Shown here: piece after piece, positions 19,341 through 29,367 of the stretch
Layout: every line of letters begins with the position of its first letter
Position numbering within the stretch: position 1 is the stretch's first letter
Notes under the pieces: generated by a model
The model's database searches: none
What the model saw: the letters and a program-made list of their open reading frames with translations, nothing else
What the model was told of the DNA's origin: nothing
Made by a program: the position numbers and the translations under genes
Assembly: GCA_023091735.1 (NCBI GenBank)
Contig: JALKBU010000091.1
Location: forward strand, 24,035 to 88,034
Length of the DNA stretch: 64,000 bases
Source: Trichomonas tenax
Taxonomy: Eukaryota; Parabasalia; Trichomonadida; Trichomonadidae
Direction: 5' to 3'

Positions 19341-20522
19341 TTAGTTGAAGAACTTGAAAGCAATGATTTCTTCCATTGTTGGTCTTTCATTTGGATTCCA
19401 TTGCAAACAAGCTGATATAACGTCTATGAGGTCATTATTTGTGTTCCCGAGGTGGCTCTCCAGGAACTTCTGCTTATTTTCTTGTGCATTTTCAGGATGA
19501 AGGACTTTTCTGAAGCAATATCTTTTGAGCTTTCTCGACATCTGAATAACATCCTTAGAAGGATCACCTAACACCTTCATTAGCTGTGATATCAAATCAT
19601 TTACATCATCGCAATCGAACAATGGAAGTCCTGCTGCTAGTTCATACATTAAGCAACCAAAGCTCCAGACATCGATTTTTGTGTTGTATCCCATTGAGAA
19701 AACAACTTCTGGTGCTCTATAAAAGAGACTTTGAACGATTTCTGGTTTTTCTTCATCATCAGCAAAGCATGAGCAGCCGAAATCTATTAATTTAACTTCT
19801 CCATTGTTAATGGCAACGTTTTCTGGCTTCAAATCAGAATGAATCAAATTCTGTTTATGAATGAAAATCAGTGCATCAGCGATTGATTTCGCGATCATCC
19901 TTAAATCTCTGAATCCAAAACCGATACTGCCACGCTCCCAAATAAGCTCGTAAAGGTTGTGTCCAAGAAATTCAGTGACGATAAAAGTGAACCCTCCGAT
20001 CGAAAAAGTGTCGAGAAATTCGACAACATTTTTCTTATTTTCGTTCATAGATTTCAGGAATTTGAGGATTTTGATCTCCTTCGACACTGGAACCTGCTCG
20101 TACTGGTTGTCAGCGACACACTTTATCGCTATGTTTACGTTTAATTTGTGATCAAGACATTTTATAACGGAACCGAACGACCCTTGACCGAGGAATTCGA
20201 GTTGTTCATAGCGAAACGCAATATGCGCGCCCTTGTTAAAGTTGTAAAATACATTATTGTCTTCCACGTGGTACTTTGGATGGTCTGAATTGTCATGTAA
20301 GTAATATATTTCATTAAAGTTGACTATTGAGGCCTTCTCGTCATCAGCAATATATTTGCTGTATTTTTCAAGTGCTATCTTTGGTGTGATAGGATTTGAG
20401 AAAACTAATTTCGTTTGGTAAGGGAACTGAAGTGAATTAAGCACTATGTTTGTAGAGTTAGCCCTTGTCATGCTCGATCTGCGCCGTTTTGATTGGCATT
20501 CGAGAGCTGGTTGAACTTCCAT
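19341..20522 (-). CDS. DYRK-like protein kinase
   Basis: An intact 393-residue kinase from ATG at 20522. Upstream of the kinase domain is a DYRK-homology-like box (EKASIVNFNEIYYLHDN, then GAHIAFRYEQLEFLG) matching the DYRK order. Kinase motifs: GQGSFG at 112-117, K134 in IAIK, HSDLKPEN with D220 (the DYRK/CMGC form with HSD instead of HRD), DFG at 237-239, and QSLFYRAPEV near 254-263. DYRKs normally autophosphorylate the second Tyr of a YxYIQS motif in this loop; here it reads PEIVQS, so both tyrosines are absent. Activation may therefore not depend on tyrosine phosphorylation. The N-terminus is basic (KRRRSS), a possible nuclear signal. An initiator-like TCATTG precedes the ATG by a few bases. 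The family is confident, the substrates unknown. Confidence 0.88.
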   Translation of the reverse strand: MEVQPALECQSKRRRSSMTRANSTNIVLNSLQFPYQTKLVFSNPITPKIALEKYSKYIADDEKASIVNFNEIYYLHDNSDHPKYHVEDNNVFYNFNKGAHIAFRYEQLEFLGQGSFGSVIKCLDHKLNVNIAIKCVADNQYEQVPVSKEIKILKFLKSMNENKKNVVEFLDTFSIGGFTFIVTEFLGHNLYELIWERGSIGFGFRDLRMIAKSIADALIFIHKQNLIHSDLKPENVAINNGEVKLIDFGCSCFADDEEKPEIVQSLFYRAPEVVFSMGYNTKIDVWSFGCLMYELAAGLPLFDCDDVNDLISQLMKVLGDPSKDVIQMSRKLKRYCFRKVLHPENAQENKQKFLESHLGNTNNDLIDVISACLQWNPNERPTMEEIIAFKFFN

Positions 20523-21149
20523 CGCAATGATATTTTTTTGATAGGTTTCGGGAGGTAATTTTTGATAAGTTTACATTCGTAAATATCAGAAACATATTTC
20601 CGCTCATTGATTGCAAATCCATGTTTATTCCAGAAATATGCTGTTTGGAAGAAAATTTTGGATTAAATAGAAAAACTTTGAAAGTGATCCAATAAATTTT
20701 TAGTAACGTGCAATTACACTGATCGCTATTTTTGAATTTAATGATGTTATTTTAGTGGAGGAATTGTATGAATCATTATTGCTTGTTTTTCTTTGATAAT
20801 CTTGAAGACGATAAGTAAACATATTTTTGTCATGTAAAAACCAAAAATGACACGTAAATACAAATCTATAAATGATTGTTTGTTTTTCATATATTCAGTG
20901 AATTTCTATTCATTTTCACAGTACTATTTCCTTAAACAGATGTATCATATATTAGTTTTTGATATATTTTTATATATCTCATCAAACGATGATTTTCGAA
21001 TTTGATTTATGTTATAAACGATTTAAAAAAGAACCTTTTTTCCCATAGAATATAGAATCAAGAGATCCATTATTTGATGTATCAGGGGTTAATGCAATTT
21101 ACAAGAATAGAAAGGATAAAAATAGTCTTTATATAATAAAAAAAAAAAA
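20523..21149. other. Intergenic spacer
   Basis: About 630 bp of AT-rich spacer. It includes a GTCATGTAAAAA copy at 20828 of a short motif seen in several other spacers, and a poly-A run near 21140. Confidence 0.35.
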
Positions 21150-22811
21150 TTAAGCAGTTTCTATGTGTAAGAATGCTTCACTAAGCATTGCCTTGATCTT
21201 TTGGTTTCGCGCGAGATCAAATGCAGTCTTTCCGTCGTTTGTAATGCATTTAACATTAACTCTCGGACACATAATGAGAGTTTTGACAATTTCTGGTTAT
21301 GAATATAACAATGCATAGTGCAGTGGCGTTGCGCCAACGTGATCTGTGATATTGACATCAATTCCCTTCCTTGAGAGAAGGAATTCGACGATGTTGTTTT
21401 GGCCGCATTTGGAAGCAATGTGCAAAGCAGTTGCGCCATGACCTGATTTGGAGTTGATTTCGATCATTCCAGTGTTAACATTGAACTTGACTGCCTCCTC
21501 CTTTCCTGATCTAGCAGCGAAGTGAAGAGCGTTCTTGCCATCCTTGTTGTGGCTGGCGATGGTCGATATGTTGAATGACGAAAGGAATTTCATTATTCCA
21601 AGGTGACCATTCATCGATGCGTCCATGAAAGGAGTTTTTTCTTCAACAATGCATGAAGGGTTTGCACCATAATCAATGCACTGTATGCAGTCTCCAAGAT
21701 ATCCAATCCTCGAGCACAAGCATAATGAGCTGTTGAGCTGTTTCTGGACATCATCGAAGATATCACTCTTCGTCTGTATTATCCAATCGAATATCTCTTG
21801 TCTTCTGAACTGTGCAGCGACTTTGATGGAATCTGGTGTGAATTCAACATTTACTCGTTCCATGATCCTTAATATTTCAAGGTTTCCACCGGCAATGGCG
21901 AAGTCTAACACAGTTCTTCTCCTTCTGTCTTTGAGCTGCAAACTCGCTTTGTTCAAATACAAGAACTTGAAAACGTTGAGCGATCCAAAGAAGCAGGCAC
22001 ACTGTATAAGCGTTATTCCACCCTGTAGATACAAGCAGGGCTCAAATGTCTGCTAGTGGAGTGATCTATTCGGATTTGTGCATTCTTCAGCGAATAATTC
22101 CGTAATAAAGTCGAGGTCATCCTCAGAAATGGCCTTCATTATCTTATTTTCGGCGTTCGTGCCTTCAACGAGGTTAATTAAATCTTGCCATCCGCTTGTT
22201 CTGAAATCTTCGAATTTGCTGACGTGTTTCCTCAGGAAAAGATCGAAGAAGGACCCGTATTCATGATTTTCCATGAATTTAACCAATTAATTGAAGAGTT
22301 TAATATCGAATCGATCAATTTCTCCTGCAAAGACGCTCAAAATGGCATAGATAACATTTGTAGAACGTGATTGATATTGCAACATGTCCTCAATCCTTTC
22401 TAAAATGTCGAATAGTGAAATGTATCTTGTCACGTAGAATTTCCTTAGCAACAAGAAGAGTGGAATCTTCAGCACGAATCTCCAGTCTCCGATAGGCATA
22501 AATATCTCATCTTAAATTGCCGATTTCGGGAGATTTCGATTTGGATTAATTTCACCATTTTTCATGAGTTCGCCCAATAATTTCACTAAAATGTCAATAT
22601 TTTTGTACCTAACATTAATGGCAGCAAGTGATTGTTCAACGAATGCGGCCATTAATTCAGGATTTCACGACATAAATTTAGAATTCGCAATTTCTTTAAC
22701 GAGATCATTCACTCCTTCGCGAATGAGATTAGTTAACTTCGTTTCCAGGTCCAAAATGTCCGATAGATCCCTCTCAAGTGAAGGAACGAGCGAATAATCG
22801 GCGAAAAACAT
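21150..22811 (-). pseudogene. Ankyrin-repeat gene (DUF3447-like family) with five in-frame stops
   Basis: From ATG at 22811 (MFFADYSLVPSLERD) to TAA at 21150 a single frame of 553 codons encodes a complete trichomonad-type ankyrin protein. It has an alpha-helical N-terminal region of about 250 residues, a DUF3447-like segment (GGITLIQCACFFGSLNVFKFL and following), then ankyrin repeats (GKNALHFAARSGKEEAVKF, GATALHIASKCGQNNIVEFL, GATPLHYALLYS, GKTAFDLARNQ). The frame is interrupted only by stops, at 22665 (TGA), 22512 (TAA), 22287 (TAA), 22053 (TAG) and 21297 (TAA); no frameshift is needed. It is therefore a pseudogene decaying by point mutation. No partner or function can be given. The frame rebuilt here is for description only; the longest surviving piece is 21297-22034. 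Confidence 0.85.
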
Positions 22812-23295
22812 TATTGTAAATAAATTGAAGGAATTTTTTGAAAGAAGATTTACAAAGGAAGTCACTTTTTAGATTTATATATTTGCTTGAAATTCTTAAA
22901 TAAATATTTATTTGTGGATTTCGGCATTCGTATATAATTAAAAATAAAATTATTCTTATTTTCCTGTTTTTTATTGTCTCGTTTTGAAAAATTTAACATG
23001 TTTACAAAATAATGATATTTGGAGACTCACATCGAAAATATACATTTTGTAACATTTATATATAGTGTTGCTATAGTTTAGAACCTTCAAACATCGAATA
23101 TATTTCAAAATATAAAAACCCAATTAACGTCCATTTCATTCGTTCCATATCAGCTGCATGCTCTATAGTTATGGGATCGGAAGTAATAGAAACACCAAAA
23201 TTCCTAATTTTTCGAAATGTTTTTTTTGGAAAAAATGAAAGATATTTATGTACTGTTTGATAGCAAATATAGATGTAAATCGAATGAAATATTTG
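22812..23295. other. Intergenic spacer left of the 2.6-kb element
   Basis: AT-rich spacer with no gene recognised, ending at the left inverted repeat of the element that starts at 23296. Confidence 0.35.
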
Positions 23296-23468
23296 CACTT
23301 GAAAAAAGCACCTCTCAAAATTTACAAAATTGCAATATTTGAATTTAAAGTACCATTATTGGAGGAAATTGTTTAAAGGTTTTTCTCTGTGGATGACACT
23401 TATTAATTTTGTCGCATGAATGCTTAATAATTCCGTATATATTTGGCACAAGAAGAATATTCTTGAAT
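23296..23468 (+). repeat. Left 173-bp terminal inverted repeat
   Basis: Left arm of the 2.6-kb element, matching the complement of 25736-25908 over its full length without gaps. Confidence 0.88.
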
Positions 23469-25735
23469 TTAGAACGGAATTAAGAGACTTGATAAGATTA
23501 CATCACAAACATAATGCAACAATACGTTGATATTTGATATTTGATATTTAAATTCATAATTATATACAATGAATTCGATTTTTAAATACAATACGGATTG
23601 GAAAAGTGACATTTTGCTTTGTCTTAGGGCAATACAAATATGCAAAAAATGGGGCCACCGGCGATGATGACGCCACGCCAGCGGCGCTATCATCACCCCC
23701 GGCCAACGTAATCATCAAATTAATTTCAAAGAATAACTTATATGTCTCTCTCCCTTTTCTTTTCTTCTTTTTCCTTTTTCTCTCCTCCTCTCTTTTTATC
23801 TTCTCCTCTTTCTCTTTTTATTTCAAATTTTGTATTGTTGTTCTTTTTAAAATTTTTCGAATAATTCATGAACTCCTGACGCGATCTCATAATTTCTACT
23901 GTTTGAAGTGGTGCTTCATAATGTAATGAATGATTTTAACATAAATTGTTGCATTTGAGGTCCTTGTATTGATTTTGAGTCATTTTCTTGGTTTGAATGC
24001 AAATTTATAGTCAAGGAAGCTGTTAAAAATCTTGAAGTAACTCAACATTTCCACTTTTGTGCGATTTTGCTGAATTTAAACGGTAGTATCCTGATTTAAA
24101 TCCATTTTATCCTGCTTTCAACTTAGTCGAATAAATTGCATTGAAATGCAGTTCTCTCTAGTCATTATTTTTGAAATTTTCTGATATGTTAAGAAGAATG
24201 TATAGTGTTCTGCACAAGCATATATCATGAATGATACTTTTAAACTGAAAATAATATCATTCTATTTTAGGCATGAAACTAGTGTTGTTTGGTATGTCAC
24301 TTTTGTTGCTCAAGTTGTCACTTTCCGATATGGAATTGAGAGGAAAAGAACGATTATTTACGATTAATGTTCAAAAACGATTATCATCCATTAAAAGTGA
24401 CATACTTTAGGCAGCCCCTTTAATACTTTGGGTGAATAACCCATCAATGTATTGAAAAATTTGAGATTTTGAAATTTTTGGAGCATCACATTGTAAACCT
24501 AAAATAAATCAATTTGTATTATTTATTTTTCAAAATTTTCAAGATTCTTCTATTGAAAGATCAAAAAACACACAGAAATGAATTAGATAATGTGCAAAAC
24601 ATCATGGTCCGGCAATCAATGGAGAGAAAATAAAAGGGTTGATCAATCTGATGGGACAATTTCCAATCCGTAAAATACAATATAAACGCATCTTTTATTT
24701 ATTCCAATATTTCATACCAAGAAATAATATATTTTGCAATTTAGGAATTATGATAAATCAATGAATAATCCATAAAAATCGAAAAAGAATTAGAAAATAA
24801 GAAAATTTTAAGATGACGATATGGGCAAAATAAAAAAATTTTTCATATGGTTGTCAACAAATAGCATCTTGCAAAAGGCTAAGCATGTCAAGTGAGGTAA
24901 GTTTTGATGCCCAGATCTGATTTTATTTTTGGACCAAAGCCCAGATTGACGAAGAAAATCCTTCCTCCGGCGATAATAGCGCCACTGCAGCCCCTTCGCG
25001 ACCTTGCAAAAGCAAGGTAAATGATCATGACATCACTGATGAACAAGAGCAACCTTGTCTGCACAAGATGCCATCGAACTTCGTTAAAATATCGTTCACA
25101 TGTTCTCCACTAGTTTATTACTGCTTTTTAAGGCTACAAATGTAGATATTCCTCGACCTAGTGAAAATACAGTGGTCTGTCGTGCAGAACTTTCCACATT
25201 CTTCGATTTTCTTGCAATTCAACAGTTTCAATCCATCTAGTATTATATGCATTTATTATACGCTACATTTAATGAAACTGTCACATTCATATGATATGAT
25301 AGCCATCAATATTATATCAAATATACAATATATATAAATACAGAATATTAACAACAATTACTATTAAAAAAAAAAAAAAAAACAAATACATATATATACA
25401 ATTTACAACTTATTAATTTTAACATAATCTTTGATCTCTTTTCTTTCATCTATTAGTTTATCAACTAGTGTTTGACTCTGTTTTGTAGTGACAGAGCGTG
25501 TTTTCAGTTAATTTGTAATGACTGAGCTTGTTTTCAGTTACTTTGTAGTGAAGGTGGACATAAATAATAATTATGTCACTTTTCTCCAGCAAAATATTGT
25601 TTTCGATAATTTTACATTATGTTTAACGATGTTTTTTACAAAATTTATTTTGAAATTGTTGATTATATTCATAAAAGAGGCATAAGTATCGATAACACAT
25701 ATGCATCTGTCTTTTGGAAGCTATTGGTGCATCTT

Positions 25736-25908
25736 ATTCAAGAATATTCTTCTTGTGCCAAATATATACGGAATTATTAAGCATTCATGCGACAAAATTA
25801 ATAAGTGTCATCCACAGAGAAAAACCTTTAAACAATTTCCTCCAATAATGGTACTTTAAATTCAAATATTGCAATTTTGAAAATTTTGAGAGGTGCTTTT
25901 TTCCAGTG
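25736..25908 (-). repeat. Right 173-bp terminal inverted repeat
   Basis: Right arm of the 2.6-kb element; same length as the left arm, with mismatches mainly near the outer tip (T/G at the fifth base) and about 30 bases in. Confidence 0.88.
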
Positions 25909-26179
25909 TTTTTTAATCAAAAATATTGTCTAATCACAATCAAAATCTATTACTTATATTATATAACATCTATGTATGTTATAGGTATAGTTTAGAAGTT
26001 ATGAATTCAAGATATAAGCTTTGATTCAAAACCTAAAAATTGAATCTTTTCTTCTTAGAAGTTACACGATTCAGATGTCTGCTGTAGTCATATTTTTTAA
26101 TTCTTTTCAGGAAGGATCTATGATGCCAAATGTAAAAAATAACCTTTCTTAAGGTTATAAAAGTGTCTTTTTTATGTTT

Positions 26180-27147
26180 GAACGTTTCTAATCTTTATTA
26201 TTTTGATTCTAATAGAACAGCATTTATATTATCATCATTTACCTCAGTTGCGCCTGAACGATTATGTTTCGTCGAAGCCGAAAATATTGATGTTCGAGAT
26301 TCATATTTTACAAATTTTTAATCACCAGATAAAAGTGGTGCCATATATGCAAATGTGAACTGCATTCACTATATTGGATTTTGTACATTTACATTATGCT
26401 TTTCAGTTGACAGAAGAGGCTGTATTTTTGCCGGAAGATATTCTGAAGCGACTTTTGAATTTTGTTGTTTTATTGATGATTCTGCAGGATACAACAGCAA
26501 CTTTCAGCTCAATGGACAAAATTTGTCAACATCGCAGGTAACAATATCGAGCTGTAGAGCAAGAGAACATAGTGCACCATCTTCTTCAGTTGATTTTAAT
26601 AATATTAATGTTTCGAATGTTATCAACGAAAAGATTTATAATTATGGAATTGTTTTTAGTATAACAACGCCATTAAATAATTCCATTAGGTATATTAGAA
26701 GTTTTAATACTTCCGGAGGTAGTTCGTTTATAAGATTTGAAAGCTCTACACCAGGAAACTTGAGCAATTCAATATTTTTAAATGCAAAGAAAATTCCTGC
26801 ATTATTCGATACTTATGGGTTTAATGTAGATCACAAGATAAGTAACATTTACATTTTTAGAACACCAGATATTCAAAAAGCAACATCATTGTCATCTTCA
26901 AAAACACCAGCTGCAACATTTTCTATTATCAATTGCATTACTGATTTAGATAGTTCTATTTTTTTCAGCAGAAAATGCTGTAGATTGTCAATATAATCAA
27001 TTCATTAATGGAGCAGTAATAGGTTTCGAACAATCCATGTTTTGCACTAAATTTATTATCGATCAAAAAATATGTTTTCAAGAAAGAATAATTTATTTTA
27101 CTCACCATAACTTTCTTAGTTTAATAGCAGTCTTCATTCTTGTGTAA
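26180..27147 (+). pseudogene. Beta-helix surface protein pseudogene, copy 1 of a tandem pair
   Basis: In one frame from about 26180 the sequence reads FDSNRTAFILSSF, then NIDVRDSYFTNF, a TAA near 26320, SPDKSGAIYANVNCIHY and CIFAGRYSEATFEFCCFIDDSAG. It continues to FIRFESSTPGNLSNSIFL. After codon frame loss near 26970 the end continues in a second frame, IGFEQSMFCTKFI, and finishes with a hydrophobic C-terminal segment (FLSLIAVFILV). Layout and sequence match the copy at 27233-28213 almost rung by rung. There is no ATG or signal peptide at the expected 5' end, which lies about 270 bp right of the 2.6-kb element. It is a relic of a cell-surface protein of the trichomonad beta-helix (Pmp-like) class. 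Confidence 0.72.
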
Positions 27148-27232
27148 AATTAAAGTACAATTATAGAAATCTAAAATGAAGATATTGAATTGGAATTCAC
27201 TTTTATTAAAAGTGACATTTTTATGGATGTAA

Positions 27233-28213
27233 GTGTCAAATTTTACTTTATTATATCATGATCGCAATGGATCTGCATATAAACTACAGCAATTTCTTTC
27301 TGTAGTTCCCAGTAGAGTTGAATTAGATGCTCCAAATTCATATAAAATTTATAATTCTTATTTTTCAAACTTCGTGAGTTCATTTAGAGGTGGTGCATTT
27401 TACAGTAATGTAACATGCGATCACTTATTTGAGTCATGCACATTCACCAGATGTTATTGTGTTGATCGAGGTGGATGTATTTTTGTTTATCGAGGAGTCG
27501 ATACATATATGCTTAAATCTTGCTTTATAGACAACGAAGCAGGATTGAATAGCAATTTCCAATTATACAGTAGCAATTTGACAATCGATTATAATACAGC
27601 AACTGGTTGTGTATCTAATACACACACGCTTTTTAATCGAGGAATTTATTCATTATTTATGGAAAATCTAAATGTTACCAATCAAGTCAATATATTATCA
27701 AATTCATATGGACTTTGTGCAACAGTGGATAATCCCGAAAATAATACATTATCATTCTTGAGAAGTTTTAATAATAGTGGTGTTTTGTCATTATTTAAAT
27801 TTGAAAGTTCCAAACCAGCAAATCTTAGTAATTCAATCTTTATCTCAAGCGCAAAGGCGCAATATATATTTGATACATCAGGATATAACACAAAACACAG
27901 TATAAGAGATGTTTTTATTTATCGATGTCCAAAAATTAAAGTTGCATTTTCACGGTCAACAAATCTAGAACCAGCGGCTCAGTTCTCATTAACTAGGTGC
28001 ACAACAGATTTACCTTCTTCATTATTTACAGGAGGCACAACAACAGATTGTTTATTTAGCCAACATTTCAATCAAACAGCTGTCGGAAATGAGCAGTCTG
28101 ATTTTTGTGTTAAAATTATATCATCGAAGTTCGCATGCACATGTGAAAGAATTGCTTTCCTTACAGCGTTGAATATGTTTAGTTTGATAACTGTTTTCAT
28201 TTGGCTTGTCTAA
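27233..28213 (+). pseudogene. Beta-helix surface protein gene, copy 2, lacking a start
   Basis: A 326-codon open frame starting at a GTG directly after an in-frame TAA; no ATG exists in the first third, so the signal peptide and start are missing. Upstream, ATG at 27224 is in another frame and soon stops. The body has the family's rungs: IYNSYFSNFVSSFRGGAFYSNV, CDHLFESCTFTRCYCVDRGGCIFV, YMLKSCFIDNEAGLNSNFQL, then FKFESSKPANLSNSIFI and a C-terminal hydrophobic tail (LNMFSLITVFIWLV) that would anchor the protein. N-glycosylation sequons are frequent. The paralogue ends about 85 bp upstream, so this is a tandem duplication. It is either a 5'-truncated pseudogene or a gene whose start has shifted frame. 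Confidence 0.7.
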
Positions 28214-28221
28214 AATTGATA

Positions 28222-28998
28222 GGCAAAGTCAGCGAAACTCTTTTTTTAACTCACTGGATTAACTTCTTGCTAAGTTATTGAACCCCAATCTACAAAATCC
28301 TGTTGTGCATGATATATTAAAGAATTAGCTAACAAAGTCTATATTTCATTAAAATATTAGATATATCTTGCATCAAAAACATTGATTTGCCATGATGTGC
28401 TTTACTCATTATAACATATTATATTCCCATTGTATAGCATTTTCATAACGTAAAATATGTTGTTGTCGATGATAAATAGGTAAATCTAATCACAAATATG
28501 TTTTTTTTTGAAAAAAAGTATTCCAAGTGTTCACACGTAAGCTCTGTGTGTTATTCTCCCAAAAATAATGATGATTCTTTTTGCGCGGCTAAATTTGAAA
28601 AGTTTATTAAATTGAGAAGAGTAGAGCAGGAAAATTTGAAAAGAGTCATCATTATTTTTGGGAGAATAACACACAGAGCTTATGTGTGAACACTTGGAAT
28701 ACTTTTTTCCAAAAAAAGCATATTTGTGATTATATTTACCTATTTATCATCGACAACAACATATTTTACGTTAAAAGAATGCTATACAATGGGAATATAA
28801 ATATATTATAATGAGTAAAGCACATCATGGCAAATCAATGTTTTTGATGCAAGATATATCTAATATTTTAATGAAATATAGACTTTGTTAGCTAATTCTT
28901 TAATATATCATGCACAACAGGATTTTGTAGATTGGGGTTCAATAACTTAGCAAGAAGTTAATCCAGTGAGTTAAAAAAAGAGTCCCGCCGACTTTGCG
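28222..28998. mobile_element. 777-bp palindromic MITE flanked by TA
   Basis: Two arms of about 361 bp (28222-28582 and 28638-28998) are almost perfect inverted copies around a loop of about 55 bp, so the whole element can fold into one hairpin. The outer tips are GGCAAAGTCAGCG on the left and, complemented, CGCAAAGTCGGCG on the right, and both are immediately flanked by TA (28220-28221 and 28999-29000). TA duplication and a fold-back structure fit a Tc1/mariner-type non-autonomous element; the superfamily is inferred from TA alone. It has no meaningful coding capacity: the 63-codon frame across its centre is a by-product. It sits nine bases past the stop of the beta-helix relic and about 200 bp from the tRNA gene. 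Confidence 0.85.
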
Positions 28999-29192
28999 TA
29001 TAAAAATTTAATTGGCTGTTTTCATTTTAATTTAAGACACTTTCATTCTTTAAACTCATATTATAATCTGATATCAACTTCTAATGAAGCCCGAAAACAT
29101 CATTGACTTGAACTATATTATATATAGATGCTGTGATATAACCATAATATATTAAGGTTATTATTAACCTTAACAAAAAGGGAAAAAGACAG

Positions 29193-29264
29193 TTCCGACA
29201 CGGGGAGTCGAACCCCGCTCCAGCGGATGAGAACCGCTTATCCTAACCGATGAACGATGTCGGA
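29193..29264 (-). tRNA. tRNA-Glu (CTC)
   Basis: A 72-nt cloverleaf on the minus strand. The acceptor stem TCCGACA pairs fully with TGTCGGA, with discriminator A. The D-loop has GGTTAG, the anticodon stem AGCGG/CCGCT closes the loop TTCTCAT with anticodon CTC, the variable loop is short, and the T arm CGGGG-TTCGACT-CCCCG carries the normal TTCGA. There is no intron. RNA polymerase III A- and B-box sequences are internal (GGTTCGACTCC is a good B box). It reads glutamate GAG codons. A T-rich run after the 3' end, on the minus strand near 29174-29186, would serve as the terminator. Confidence 0.93.
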
Positions 29265-29367
29265 TTTACATTTTATTCATAATTTATTTATTTTACTAAC
29301 ATAAAATTAATGGTACAAATATTTTGCCAACACATTTGCTTCAAAAACTCAATATTCCTGAGTGTGC

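Larger units (their letters stand above)
23296..25908. mobile_element. Non-autonomous DNA transposon with 173-bp terminal inverted repeats
   Basis: The 173 bases at 23296-23468 reappear inverted at 25736-25908 with only a few mismatches. The outer tips are CACTTGAAAAAAGCACC on the left and, complemented, CACTGGAAAAAAGCACC on the right; similarity stops exactly there. The 2.27-kb interior holds no transposase frame, only AT-rich DNA, a pyrimidine tract (about 23742-23825), two GC-rich islands (23645-23710 and 24963-25020) and four copies of AAAAGTGACAT or its complement. Long inverted repeats with no coding capacity fit a MULE-like or other non-autonomous element mobilised in trans. No clear target-site duplication was seen next to the tips. 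The high arm identity suggests recent activity or gene conversion. Confidence 0.85.

Noticed and set aside
21150..22811. Stop-codon reassignment as an explanation for the in-frame stops
   Set aside because: All three stops occur inside the relic, and intact genes nearby end normally at TAA or TGA.
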